NCBI GenBank assembly: GCA_000934455.1
Contig: KN884003.1
Span: forward strand, 22,348-86,347
DNA length: 64,000 nt
From: Apostichopus parvimensis
Lineage: Eukaryota > Echinodermata > Holothuroidea > Aspidochirotida > Stichopodidae
Direction: 5' to 3'
Part shown: positions 22,820 to 36,900 of the stretch, piece after piece
How positions within the stretch are numbered: position 1 is the stretch's first letter
Layout of the letters: each line of letters opens with the position of its first letter
Made by a program: the position numbers and the translations under genes
Notes under the pieces: generated by a model
What the model was told of the DNA's origin: nothing
Databases searched by the model: none
The model's input: the letters and a program-made list of their open reading frames with translations, nothing else

Positions 22820-23690
22820 CATCCATTGATAATCACATGAGGACACAAAACTAACAGTAGGTAAAAGGTTAAGAAAAGACGTCTCCCATACAGAGTGAGG
22901 GGGGGGGGGTAGGGCAGAAACTTACTCAAGGATATAAAGCCAACCCAGTGCACGTTTTGAGAAAATTTAGTCCAACTTGTACTTTCGACGTTTCGAAACT
23001 TCTATGATCAAGTTGAAATTAGTTTCAATAAGAAACGTCAAATTTCTGCATGTGCGGAGATGAAATAGTCGAAATTTGAGAGAAAAGCCAGACTTTCAGT
23101 ATAACAAGTGGAAGTTACAAAATTATATATATATATTGTAGAAATTTCATGAAACATGTCAAAATTTTACGACAACAAATTTGAAATGATGGTGTTTATC
23201 TGGTCAAAATTTGGAGAAACATGTCAAAACAGAAAATCGATAACGATAAGGTAAGTTTTGGTGATGCAGCAAGCTGGGGAGGGAAGGCAGTGGGGGTGAT
23301 GCATGCACTTATAAAGACAAGTTTACCCCCTCCAGTCATAAGCTTCCATTTTTTTCTTCAGAAAATTGCTTTTTTAGGGATGTATTTAGACATATAGTTT
23401 CAAGAGATCCTAGCCCATTTGCAAGTTATGTTTTGGTTAGGGTCCATACTCAGTTATGATTAGCTCGAATTGCTTGCTAAAAGGTTGTTCAGTATTCTCC
23501 AAGTTGGAATTGGTAGGACCTGTGAAAAGATCGTAACTTTAAGGGGTGATTGTTAGACTGGTGTCATTCATCCTTTTTTTACTGCCATGTATGTTTGTAT
23601 TTATGCCACAAATATAAATTGCATATATTTTATAATACTTCACTAGAATTTTCCTAAAGCACATTAACACCTATATTTAGTATTCTTTAC
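22820..23690. other. intergenic, no gene recognised
   Basis: Between the presumed TRIQK 5' end and the hammerhead-bearing repeat. There is a poly-G run near 22900 and nothing with coding character. Confidence 0.45.
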
Positions 23691-23694
23691 ACTT

Positions 23695-24100
23695 CAGCTT
23701 TCACACAGGCTCTTTCAGTTTGCTAACAGTTTTTGTATTATTTTTTCCACACCTTTCTGTCTTCTCCAGTTTATTCCCTACCACTTTCCTCAATCCTCTC
23801 TTTGTCCCTCCACTGTTTATCTCCTACCTCTACTCTTCCCCTGTTGGTTTCTTTCTTTCTTCTCTCCATCCCTTGTCTACTAATCCCCTTACATCTATCT
23901 CTTTGTGTTCACCATGCTCATTAACCTGTCTGTATTCTGTGCGTGTTATTGTCCCTTCTGTTACTGTTACTTGTCACTTAGCCTTTGAAGAAGATCCTGC
24001 TAGGATCGAAACGTCAGGCCAACTTACTTTTACACATTCTCCTACACAGGCTCTTTAGTGGATAAGCAGTTTGCTAACAGTTTTATTTTATTTTAGTTTT
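23695..24100 (+). mobile_element. hammerhead-bearing dispersed repeat, copy 1
   Basis: Shares about 290 bp with 55950-56237 in the same orientation: TTTGTCCCTCCACTGTTTAT, TTAACCTGTCTGTATTCTGT, a hammerhead-type motif, then TTTTACACATTCT, ACACAGGCTCT and GTGGATAAGCA. The words ACACAGGCTCTTT and TTTGCTAACAGTTTT occur both before (about 23703-23735) and after (about 24043-24085) the body, so the unit is partly tandem. Tandem short units carrying hammerheads are typical of Penelope-like elements and related non-autonomous retroelements. The ORF at 23720-24058 is Ser/Pro/Leu-rich only because the sequence is pyrimidine-rich. Confidence 0.65.
23981..24019 (+). ncRNA. hammerhead ribozyme-like motif, copy 1
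   Basis: Same architecture as the motif at 56124-56162: stem I GCCT/AGGC, stem II GATCC/GGATC, GAAA, and the ACGTC junction. The first core segment departs from the hammerhead consensus, so this copy is probably inactive or weak. Confidence 0.5.
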
Positions 24101-24109
24101 TGTATTATT

Positions 24110-25920
24110 TTAATTTTTCTTTACACTTTAACAGACAAAGTAAGAAAAATCACAAAACACACACAAAAAGAAAAGTTTACTCACTTCTTTTCAACTAATA
24201 TTATAGTATGCACAACACAAGTTTAAAATGCAATTGATCACAAGTACAATTTTGAGATTTAAAAATACCTTTAATTTACTTAGCAAAAATGTTTTGTTAA
24301 AACCTGGTGAAGTCTTCACCTCAGTCCACTGATGCATGGAAAAATGTCCTTATCTATAGGAAGGAACCCATGAGCTTACAAAAAAAAAAAAAAAAAAAAG
24401 GAAAAAATGACAAATAACTTCTTCAATTGTATCCTTCCATCATTAAATCTTCAGTAATCAACGTTAATAATCTAGATAATAGATAATAAACAGCTGGTTT
24501 GTTCCCGCTCAATTCGTCGAATGCTCTGTCATAATAATTTAACAACATTAATAAACAAAGAGTAAATGATTTTTTACATAATTTGTACATGCTTTTACTA
24601 GTTGAAAGAGATAAGCCTATTCTCACAAGTTGTCTCAGTGAAAAATTGTTGTACCTCCATTAGCAAGGTTAAGAGTTAACACTAACTTTCAAAGTATTTT
24701 TTACAATCCCAAGATTTCAAATAATATACACTCTCCTCAGCTCTTATTAAGAACCCTGTAATTAAGGTAAGCATCTTTGCAAAGTGGTTGGGCTGGTTTA
24801 GTACCCATATATGTCTCACATAGGACCACATAAAAGTACCCTCCCCGCTCTACCAGTTATCTAAGACTGAACATGAGGTACGACATCAGTGAGAAAGTTC
24901 TCAGACCACTGGAAAACATCCAACACTTAACCTGAGATGGGAGGATAAATTAGTAGTAAATTTTAGGTTGTAACACTGCTATATACTCTACAAAATTTAT
25001 TGTTATAGAGGAATTAAAACATATTGTAATTATTATAGGAGAACCCAACCATATCAACTTTAACTGTGATGTACAATTCCGTCAAAAAGAAAGAAAACTC
25101 TAACTTCATTTGGAGATAAATAATTTCATAGGTTTTCAATGTCATCAATGTGTGATTCAAACTGTTTTACTTTCCGATTATATTTTTCTTCTCATATTTT
25201 TCTTTCCTTGCATATTTATTATAAATTTATAATATGAGTAAACAGTTTTGACACTGAAAACAATGACCGATAGCACCACACATCAGTCTTGTGTTTTCTC
25301 CCAAATGAAATGAAATTTTTTTTAAATCCATGGCTGGGAATCCTTCATCATCAACACTTGAGTACTTCTTTAAACAAAATTCTCTGTTAACTACTAAAAG
25401 CATTTTCTAGGGTATTGCTTCTAAAGAAAAGAAATTGCACAAGAACACAAAAAAATTGTTGTATGCATAAATGAAAGGTATAACTAAAGAAGTAGTCTTT
25501 CCTGATCGCTTCAAAGAAAATTTTCGTTTATGACCAGAGAGTATAACTAAACTCATGTCTAAAAAAATTGCATAGCAGGGTTTTAAACATCCATTAAATT
25601 TTGCTTAAATCATCAGATACAAAAAAGTAAGGACTGATGTACAAATACTGTGATACATGCTGTATGTGATACATAAAGCTACTTGGTTATTTTGCATAGC
25701 TATACCTAGATAAGCTATATCAAATAAGGTATTCCAAGGACCAGAAATTCAAGTGCAGTATTGTGGATGATTACCAACATCAAAAAGTACATGACAAACT
25801 CAGCATACAAAAGTACTACCACCGAGCAATTCATACCGTTAGTCAACAATCGATCAGTTTTTCTTGCACCTTAAACAGCTTTATTGATATTATTTCACAG
25901 AAGTCAGACTCAGGTGGGAG
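24110..25920. other. intergenic, no gene recognised
   Basis: AT-rich. ORFs on both strands are short and lack recognisable domains. A poly-A run of about 19 lies at about 24380. Confidence 0.45.
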
Positions 25921-25928
25921 ATCTGGAA

Positions 25929-26144
25929 GTATGTATGTATTTTAGGTCCTCCTGCAAGCAGGAACTCGTGAAGAAGCCTCATTGGCTTATCAAAGCCGCA
26001 AGCTGACCGAAGTCAGTCTCTTAGATTCATATTTAACGTCCATGATTCTGAATTGTCAACAACTCTGTAACTGGACGACATACATTAATCTTGGAGTGAT
26101 TGAAAGGCACCGGCGTTAACCACTGAGCTAACACTCCTTGATAG
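25929..26144 (-). mobile_element. tRNA-derived SINE, copy 2
   Basis: Same family and orientation as 6637-6878. On the minus strand the head contains TTAGCTCAGTGGTTAACG, a near-perfect tRNA A-box. The B-box segment is shortened by a small deletion relative to copy 1. The body (GCAAGCTGACCGAAGTCAG, GCAAGCAGGAACTCGTGAAG on the plus strand) matches copies 1 and 3. Confidence 0.75.
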
Positions 26145-26149
26145 AATAC

Positions 26150-27960
26150 TTCCACAGGCAACACAAACAAGTCAATGTAAGCAGTTGGTTTTTGATTTTC
26201 CCTGGTTGTGGTTTCCACAGGAAACACAACTAATCATATATAACTCAAAATTCATAAATTTGAATTTTTTGGGGAAATAATTGCAAACTTATCACTTGAT
26301 GCTCCCTTCAGAAACAGTAAAGTTAAAAACTGGGATATTTTGTAAATAATGTTTTATCGGGAGTAAATATCAATCTGTTTGCTATTGTCTGATGATGTGT
26401 TTCTTCGTTAACTTAATGTTTAAGCTGGAAGAATATGATTGATGCAAATGAACAGTTAAAGCACAAAGTATGCAAACACACAGACAATACTGATGCAATT
26501 TGAAATACTTGTTCCATTTTACATTACAGATCTTTCGTTAAAAAGGTAAACAGAAACTTTTTGAAACTGAGAGCATGAATGTTCTTTTAAAGTACAGCTG
26601 TAATGATCCATCTCTAAGACGTTTCACTGTGGTCCAGTATATCCCCCAACTATGTGATTTCATCGATGGTTTGATCTATCCATAAGGAACGAAAAGATTT
26701 ATACTTGCAAAGGTCGGGAGTCAAGCCTCTCGATCGAAAGGGAAAAGTTTTCCCAGACTTCGTACATGCGTTGAAGCTTACTGTATCATTACTGTAAAAA
26801 TCATACGGGCACAGTGAACTACGATGACAAATTTTACGAAAGTATAGGAAAGTGGATTATCCACAACTCTTTTTGCCATATATGAAAAAGAATGAGTCTT
26901 AAAATAATCATATTTATTAAAACCCTCTCAGTGTTAAAAAAAAATACACTTATTCGGACTTTCTACAGGAAGAATGTCAAAGCCCTTGGCATCTTACTTT
27001 GATTGTTTTTTGTTTATGAAAAGAGTTTTAGAAAGAGCTTTCCAAGATAACAAAAAGATGGCGAGATAAATACAAATGATGTCTACTAACCATGACAACA
27101 AGCAAGATGAAATCTATATTCAAAACATTCGATGACATCTGACATTTTTATTGACAAATTCATGGAAATTTCACAGGCCTAAGAGTTAACAATGTTTTTG
27201 TGGAAAATTCTTGAAATTTTGCTCGTCTGACGGCTACAATAATGTTTTGGGTATTTTAATGTTTGGTTGTTTTCTTTTTGTCAAAGAAACCTTGCATACC
27301 CTTCTCTTCTATCTCTTTAATTCAAAGGACTAGTATGTTAGTATAACATACCACAGAAGGGTCACCCTTATAACTTCAACTGTGATGTCAACACGTATTG
27401 TTTTGAACTACAGATATCGATATTAATTTAGAAATTCTCCATAAAGACTCTACTGAACGTATTTTGCATTCATAAACAGGATAGGTTTAGTCGCAAATTT
27501 GATAACTGGTTTCATGCAGTTCAGTTTTTATCATCATATTTAATTGTCTGGTGAGCCCATCCTTGTCAACATTCCGGCTCGTGATTTATAAAACCATGCG
27601 ACAATACTTAAAACAAACTATCTACTTTGACAATTTCAGCTTCGATATTTTCAATTTTACTAGGATGCCCTTGACTTCAAATGACCGCACCAACAGGATT
27701 CAATCCAATCGGCTAATTCCAAGTATCTTTGTTTACAGTTTTATAAGTGGATTCACACATTGGTAGAAATCGAGGACTTTTCCAAAAGAATTGCAGCACC
27801 AGTCAAATATTTAAAGGCAATAAAACGTTAGGTACCTCTCCTCTCCTTATTGCCAAGCATTAACGGATTAATAAGCCGTCTCGTAACTGCAGCAGACTTG
27901 ACGACCTCTACTTCAAAATAAAATAAACTCATTGTCCGTCCTCACTTTCCAAGACTTACA
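26150..27960. other. intergenic or TPX2 3'UTR, no other gene recognised
   Basis: Downstream of the TPX2 stop on the minus strand. A minus-strand AATAAA lies at about 27147-27152 and is a candidate TPX2 poly(A) signal. No independent exon chain was seen. Confidence 0.45.
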
Positions 27961-27976
27961 AATCCTTTAGATTTCT

Positions 27977-30900
27977 TCACATATCCATTTTGCTTCTCCT
28001 TCTGTCCGAGAACCTTGGAGACTCCGCCATGGTGAGAGGTTTATCGCTGGGCTGTACGAACACTCCTTTAAATCGGTGGATCGGCTGAGCCTTGTGGACT
28101 AATTCTGATCTCAGCTTAACGATATCTTTCTGCTCCTCCTCTTCCTCCAATTGTCTCTGTTGCTCCAGTACTGCCATCTTCTGCGACTCCATCTCGTATC
28201 TCTTCCTATCGAAATCTTCTCGCTCCTCAGCCCGCCTCTCGGTGTTAAGCTGGAAGTCTGATATATCTGGAGGGGTTAACAAGGAATCTTGCCATGTTTC
28301 ATATCCTTCAACTAAACCCAGAGGAATTAAAAAAAAAAATTACTCAGAGAAAAACTTTTTCTTTTAATGTCCACGACTCCACCGTGTATTTGTTTCCGTA
28401 AAAAGAATTCTCCCTCGTTAATCCTCCAATATTAATTTGTAAAGACATATCTTTCAACTGACCTGGAGGGAATATAAAACAGCTCCTTTAAAGACCTTTG
28501 TTTTTCAAAATAATCTCCATGCCATATTTGTTTGCCTTGCTAGTCACCCACAATGATGCTAACAAAATTTAAATCTTTCAATGTTAACTGTTTTAGGCTG
28601 ACCCAGGAGAATAAAAAAATTTAACATTGAAAGATTGAGTTTGCTTGTCAATAAGTCTAAGTGATTGATTACAAACCTGTGAGTGGTTTGTTGGTTTTGT
28701 CCGGCTTAAAGGGTTCTTGGTAAAGGACGTTGGCCGGTCTGGCTCGGAACGAGCTGCAACGTTTCTTTTGCTCCTGCAGTTCTTTCTCGAGCTGTTGGGA
28801 GAGACAAAAATAGACATCTATGATTAGATCCAAAAGTAAAACTTGTTACAGATTTGGGATCTAACATTTACCACGATTATTCTCAAATTTTTCCCTCAGT
28901 CTTTAAATACTGGTTTATTCTGATGGCGCTATTAAACATTAAATGATTAGGAGATCCTCAAAAGGCCATGCGACTTTCCCTGAATCAAAGCTTTAGGAAC
29001 TTGGCATTGTATGTATCCACTAAAAAGTAACTTAAAGCAGATGACTGGAGTTGGGAGTTGAAATTGTTGTATTTTGACCATACTTTGTTCAGAACTAAAT
29101 CAAATCACATTTCATCACTTGAAAGGAGCAAAAGCTTGTCAAAAATTTTGTTTTATTTTGCAGAGTTGAATTTGCTTTATTTTTGCAATGCTGAAACCTT
29201 ACTTTATTCAGAACTAAATCAAATCCCGTTTCATCATTTGTAAAGAGCAAGAGGTTGTCAAAAATGTTGACGTTTGAAATGTTAACCTCGACTAGTAAGA
29301 TAGTAAACTGCATATTTATGGGATTTTATGTATCCGAATACCATAGAAAAAATTGTAGTGTCAAAATCAAACTCTAAAAGAGCTGTTTAAATGAAGGGCT
29401 GATAATGTTTCCTGTACTTACATCTTCAGCCCACTTTTCAGCCCTTTTAGCCCCATTGTTCTCCCCTTCCAGGTTAAAGGGTGCTGGCTTGGTCGTCGGT
29501 TTGGACTTCTTGACTGGGATACCGACTTGTTCCTTCTGATCTGGCAGAGGCTGAGCATGGAATATTCTGGCCTGAAAGAAGAAGATTAAAGAAAAACTCA
29601 TAAATTTGATAAAGTAACTGGTTGCATTTTGTTAAGATTACTTCACTGCAAACCACATTCAGGGATGAGCCTGGGGTAAAAAAAAAAATCACGGCATTTT
29701 GCAAAAATTACGGTATAGGCTCCAGTTTGCGTATGCTACAGTGTGTTAGGAAAATAGGTTTTGTCCCCGAGGTAGAAAAGAAATCATGGATATTCCGCGA
29801 ATTCGCGGAAAAAGCTAATGCCTGCATATTAGGATTTGACCCACATCCCCACCCCGTACATATATATAACATTACACTTCACATGTTGAGGGGAAAATGT
29901 TCAAGAAATGACTTTTAACAGACCTCCTGTTCTTGTTTATATATTTCCTGTACTTTAGCCTCTTTCTTGGCCAGGGTCTCCCGATCTCTGTCGGCAAACG
30001 AGAACGGTGCTGGAGTAGTCGTTTTATGATGCAGGTTTGGTTTGAACGGGACCCCGAGATGAGGCAATGGTCTGGCTTTTATCATATTATCAACTTCTTC
30101 CTGTAAGACAAAAAACAAAAACAATTAAGTCTGTTCTCCTAAAGCAGGGGGAGGGTCACAATTAAACTGTCCAGGAGGGGGATCCAGAGGGTTGGAACAC
30201 AGGGACAGATAAAATCCAAATGTGTCCTCAATATGCAGGGTAGGTGTGTAGTAGCCTGGAGGACTGAAGTGTCTGCATTACTGTACCTGATCCTTGCAAG
30301 GCTGTGGATGGATTACTCTTTTTTTTCCCCCAAGCAGGAACAAAATTTTACCGTCCAAATTTGGCCCATTGGCGACTGTTTGAGAATGCCTGACCTTCAT
30401 AGTGAGAGTCAACTTCAGCTGATTAACTAACTTTTTGTTTGGAACCAAAGTTCTCTTTCATTCGGTCTATTACAGGCGCGTAGCGAGGAATTTGCCAAGG
30501 GAGGGGCGAAACTAGTCAAACTATCAGAGCCATAGATACGGCATTGCAAACTATCTAAGCATAGTGCCACCATGGGTTGGCGCGAAACGTACAAGAAAAT
30601 TTTGGCTGGAAATGCCTCTCAGATCGCTGGAAATGGCACTTCCCAGGCCTTGTAAGTTGCATCTTAGCACTTCCTCTTTTGAAATTACTAGCGATATCAT
30701 AAAAACATACAAAAAAAAATGCTCAAGGGGGGGGGGGCGGCTGCCCCCTTTGGCTACCCTTAAATAAATCAAATGAATAATAAAATGAATACAATTTTGT
30801 GTAGCCTTTTTGTAGGCTCTGCATATTTTCTCTCATTGAGAGCTGTGTAGTTCCTGTGTAGAAAACTGCTATACATCTTTACACATTGTACAGCAACTTG

Positions 30901-33900
30901 ACACTTATGTATAGCATTTTGTGAGGAGATACTGGAGAAATTATTCCCTGTGATTGGTGTTTCTGATTTATTCCAGAAATAACCCTTACCTCCTTAGGTG
31001 GTTCTGGTTCCTTAGGCCTGATTCGGTTCTTCAAGGCAAACGCCGGAGATTTGGGGCACGTAACTGGGATATGTTTAGCCTTTCCGACTCCCTGTAAAGA
31101 AGAGGAAAACGGGAACAAATTACGAGGACTTAATATCAGTTCTCAAACCTGCTAATAAAATTGCTTAATCTTGGCATGGTTAACTGCAAATCTTGATGAA
31201 ATATAAAGGAAATGTGTTTCAGAAGCACTTAGATGATTGATTAAGTGAATTGTGTAACATTAGGTACGTACATACGTTCATCCGGTTTTATGTTCGGATG
31301 AAAGATTTAGAGGTCTAATAGACAAAGATATCTCCAAGAGTAATTCTCCAAATCATAATCTTAATATTTGTAGAAAAAGGTGTTCAATTCAGTTTGAGTA
31401 AATAATCCACACTTAGGTTTGGTCAAAGTCCAGAGCAAAACACAGAGAGCTACTTCCAAAACCTCTCTGACAAAGGTATCGCAGAAGTGAAAAAGTTTGA
31501 AACTTAATTGTTTTCCAAGCTGATGCTTTCACTTTTCTGACAAACTTTTTTTGTATTTAAAATATAAATGGTCACTAAATTAAAATTTGTTATAAGTGAC
31601 TCACAGACTTGTTTGAACGATCCTTTTTCCTTTAAATTTATCTATCAAATTTTTGAAAGGGTAACTACAGTAGGTACTTTGAGCAGTGTTTCGTTCAACT
31701 TACAGTAACTCCTTCCAGCATTTTAGCTGGGATTGGTCTAGCATGGAACTCAAACTTCTCCTCCTGTTCCTCCTTCGAGTCTTTCGAACTGGAGGAACGC
31801 ATCGATGTGTTCGACGAGGATGTACTATAGATCCTGCTGTCAACTGGGTTTGCTTTGAATTTGTATCTGCGGGAAGAAATGAAATCCACATTCGAGGTTA
31901 AAAAAACAAAAAACACTTTGGGGAAACAAACTTTGAGCACTTCTTTGAGCACATCTCATGGTATTCTATAATTGGCCACAGAAAGTGAAGCAAATTTTTG
32001 GATAAAAAATATAATACACTTTTTCTTTCATCCTGTTTTGTTAAAGAGTAGGCATAACTTGAATGGAAAGGTTTCATTTCGATAACTGAAAGTAATTAAC
32101 CCCATCCACCCCTCCCCCCTGGGAATAAAAAACCCCAGAATATAAAGGCAATAACAATGCTGGATTAATATATTATCATGAATTCTGAAGGGTCTCTTAG
32201 GGTGATCACAATTGTGCAATATTATTTTTGAGTGTCACTTGTAACTTGTCAATTTTAAAATATGTCCACATATTGGCAGCCAAACAGTTTTTTTTGCAAT
32301 ACAGTCGTATTTACTTTTTAATTTCTTCCAGTTCTTTCTCTTCCTGTTCTGCGGCACTAATTACAGTGATCGGCCTCTTCCTTCCTAGGGTTGTTAGAGC
32401 TGGACTATGTGGAATGGTGAGTCCTAATTTCCGTGACTTTGGAGGACACGGTCCTGGAATTGAACGAAAAATGGATTATTAAAGAGTATTCAAACAATTA
32501 AACATATATATACCATGATTAGAGTTGCACTGCTACTATGGAAACATAAAATATTATACATTATGTTAAGTGATTCGTAATTGGGGACAAGAAAGACATT
32601 TAGAGATAAACATAAAGACAAATTAGTCAACTTCAGCATCTAATATCAATGACCAATACTTGGAATCATCCGAATAATAAATAAACCACAATATCACAAG
32701 TTAACAAAACTCTACTTTGTGAATTACATACATTAACACCAAAGAAAATTATTTCCAATTCCTTTGCTCCTGAAGTTTTAAAATAACTACATTCCTTCCA
32801 GGCTGATCTAAAATATATGTTCTCCAATGTCATGTTGTGATTTTATGCCAAGAAAAACGAATTTGTCAAATCACTCCACAATTAAATCAAGCAGCATATT
32901 AAGACTATAGAGAGCACCATGTATACCATTGTATGTCTTTTAACACAATCAGAAGAATACCCAACTAATAAATAAATCAATAAATAAATATTAAAAAAGC
33001 ATAACAAAAAAAAGGTATGAAAGTAACTAACCTTTATTCTGTTCATTAATAGGTTTACTGTGGAATCTATCTGGTGTCTTGCTCTGGAACTCCCTTAGCT
33101 GTAATGCAACCGTTTTCACTGCTTTCACAGGTGGACCCTGAGCGTGAGTATCTGTCACCCTCTTGCGGGTCGCAGTCAATAGTGGAGCCTTGATGACTGG
33201 TCGTCTTGTAGCCTTCGATCGTTTCTATAATATAATAAAGTGGGACGAGAATGTCAGAATAAGCTTTGCTTTGACCACCTTGCATCGTCGCATGATTATG
33301 ATAATTGGGTCAAAGAAAGAATGATGACAGTTAACCTTGCATCACTGTTAGTAAGTACTAGGAACTTCTCAGAAAAGTATCACAATGATAACTAGCCAAG
33401 TATAACTGTTGTAGTAAGTACTAGGAACTACTCAGAAAGGTATTACTATGACAAATCGCCAAGTATAACTCTTTATAGTCAGTACTAGGAACTTCTCAGG
33501 AAAATATCACAATGACAACTAGCCAAGTATTATAACTGTTAGGATTAACAACTCAGGATAATGTTACAATGAGAACTATATTTTTATAGCCTTTCATGAT
33601 AACATCTTCAAGACAACATTACAAATACCAATATAATGTCAGCCCACAACATGGATAAAGATATTTAAATAAATTTGTGCCCTTGATATACAACAATTCT
33701 TCAAATTAAATTTAAGAACCCTTTTTTTTACTACTCTGCTTAAGAATAAATATGATGGCAACTTCAGATTTGGACTGGTTGAAAAGACAAACCCAGGACC
33801 CCTATTAGGAGATGGACACCAAAGTTGCTGATATACTTTGGAATTAATCAAGTTTCAAGTCCTGTGCATCTTCTTCGAGTGTCTTTTGATATATCACATG

Positions 33901-36900
33901 GTTCTTTCTGTACTGCATTATTCAAATAATCTAACACAAAAATTACCATTGGTGTCTGGTTTTTTTCTTTTTTTAGTATGAATTAAAGAATAAACCAAAG
34001 TTGAATTTATACAAGTACAGTAAAATTTTAGCAGTATTCTGAACATGCAAGATTTAACATTACAGACAAATCACATTGTTATTGCATAAACAGAAGTTCC
34101 TTTGAGGTTCTAACGGGGTTGATCCAAAAGTGTTCTCCTCCTAGAAAAAGAAAACAAAAAAAATAAAGAAAGTAAGTACAACAAGATGATCCCTCACCCT
34201 CGCCTTTCTTTGTTTCTCTAGCTCCTCTTTTTCCCTTTCTTGCTCCTTTGTAAATTTCAGCCTATTGTCTGTTTTGAATCTAAATTCATGGGGCTTTGTC
34301 GGGGGCTGGATTGACTTGGTAGGGGTGTAGCTCCTGGAGGCGCGGACCATCTGCAAGGAATGCTGGGACATCTGTCTCGATTTTTCCAAAGCTCTCTTAG
34401 CCTCCTCGATCCTCTCCAACTCCATCTGTTCCGTCGTTTTCAGGTTCGAACCGTTCACGAGAGACTTGTGTGCCACACTGCCGTGAGAAAATTGATCGAT
34501 TCCAGTGAATAACAGGTGAACAGCTAACATTTGAAAACAGAGCAATTATCAAGACACAAGTATGTATGTATTTAGATCCTGCTGCAAGCAGGAACTCGCA
34601 AAGAAGCCTCATTAGCTTATCAAAGCCGCAAGCTGACCGAAGTCAGTCCCTGTTCTTACGTAAATAATAAGTAATCACGAAACAAATATTTTTTTTGTTC
34701 TCTCTACTGTATAATTATTTCTTCAAACGTCTTACGGATTCAACACCATCTTGTCTTCTTTTTTTTGTGTTCTTACTCTCCTTTACCTTTGACCCCTAAA
34801 TCACAACTTTTTTATAACTCAATTGGTACCTAGCGCCCTCTACTCTCGTTTCCAAATCCTTCAGAACAGTCCCTTACATTCATATTTAATGTCCACGATT
34901 TAATGTCCATGAAACTTGAACGGGGAAAAAAGTAGCTGCTTGCAACCTAACCAAGATCTAATCAAAGTGACATGACCGAAGTTGCTCAAGTTATTAAGGA
35001 AAGGCAACAGTATTGAATGTTGACGAGTATGAAATATGGAAAATCCTGACTGGTTGGCATGTTGTTGTGTTTGTAGAGAATTAGAGATCTAGGTGAGTTC
35101 AGATTTAATATTTAGAATGACCAGAGGATTTCAGTGACTTTGTTTCCACCATCCCAGCTAAACTATAATTTTACTTACTTTCCATTTGAGGCTTTAGCCG
35201 ATGTACCATCGTTATAATGAACAGTGACTGGATGTTTGACATGGTCCCAGGACGTAACCAAGTTACTCGGCTTACGTTTCCTCATAGATCCTGTACAGCG
35301 AAAGACAAGAGAAAAAGTTTGAGAGTGGATGATTTGGGTCTTGTTTTGTTACTTTCTTTAATCATTCACCCAATTTTTTTTTTAATATGAAGCACTTAAT
35401 TGTGACAGATGATCAAGTTCCTTGAACCAAACCAGTAAAGAATAATTTTTTCAGAGGAACTTACGAATTGACAAAATCAGTGCTGCTTTTGAAAAGTTGT
35501 GCCATTTGTGCGATAAGTTATGTAAAAGTGTCTCACAAAAGGTAATATTTTGAATGCTTCAAACGGCTGCTCCAAGACTGACCTTCAATTTCTAGAAGGT
35601 TTACCAAAATATTGGTTACTAGTTATTAATCAAAACAATTTTGCAATAGATAACACTAGGACAGCATTTTTTATTTATGAGTAATTAATGATTCCATTCC
35701 ATTCTTTAAAATTTCATGACCAGGACAGTCTTTCATGAAAACTAAAAAAAAAAAGGCCAGAAAGAAAAAAACAGACATCTCAATAAAAGTGAGACTTGCT
35801 CTGGATTATTTTAAATGTACAGTAGGTTAAATCAATGCAAAATACCACACTTCTTTAGAAGTGTTTTCAATTTGTGAAGAAAAGAATAATGTATAAACTT
35901 ACAAAGGAATGAAATAATATGTTTGGTACATGTACACAGTTTTCTGTAAATAAGGGGTAAGGGTAAGGTATAGATTGGTCCATCCACACCCCCCCCCCCT
36001 CAAACCCTTCCTTGTCATCTTTCTGTGTACATAATTTACCAGATATTGGAAACATGGTGACTATAAGACATGACTGGTGATACATGATTCTAGTGCAAAT
36101 TGTCAGAAACTATTAAATCATGAAAGTTAGTGCTTTCAAGCCTTCCTACAGTACCAACAATCAAACAAAAAATTAAGACACTTGTTGTTTTTAATTTTTA
36201 ATGAATTATTAATCAAGTGTCTTACTTCTCAACGTCTTTGAAGGTGTTGGCTGCTTCTTCTTAGCAGGCTTACAGTCGGCTGCACTCTCATCACTAGTTT
36301 CAGGTTCTGAAATCAATTGATTGAATCACATGAGAGAGTATATACATAGCATAGATGACATTATGACAACCATTGTACACACAAACAAACAGAAGGACAC
36401 ACATTTTATGTCACAAAAAAGTCAATATTGCGAAAGGTAAGTGAATTTCAGTTATTGCAAGCTATCATGCATAGCTATTAAAAAAAAGAGAAGAATAATG
36501 AATACGAAAGACTGAATACTAAAACCTAAAACTGAATACAAGCATCACAAATGTATGGCTTACATTATTGTCAACAAGTGTTTGGTGCACAAATAGGTAC
36601 AATAACATTTTGTACTACATATGATTCAATAGCTACTAGCTAAAACCTTGCTTGAGAAAATGTTCAAGTTGCAAGTTAAAAGCCTCAGGACTTGTTGAAA
36701 GTCATCTTAAGCAGAACTTTTCGGGTCCAAGATATAACATGATAAATACCTTGTTGGTACATGGTGTGATACAACGTTTAAACCAATTTAGACAAATTTG
36801 GTGAAAATACATCATTCTTGAGGGATTTGTAAGGCAAAATAGAAGGACAGCCGATATTTTAAAGCAGTGAAGAAATTTGAAGGCCTAAGCCCTCGTCAAA

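Noticed and set aside
23720-24058. 112-codon Ser/Pro/Leu-rich ORF, with a shorter match at 55959-56201
   Set aside because: It is the pyrimidine-rich strand of the hammerhead-bearing repeat; the two copies differ by indels that change the frame, so protein coding is not conserved.
29474-29704. Alternative minus-strand reading frame over TPX2 exon 15
   Set aside because: Shadow of the real exon in another frame; the TPX2 frame keeps the family motif HAQPLPDQ and joins both neighbours in phase.
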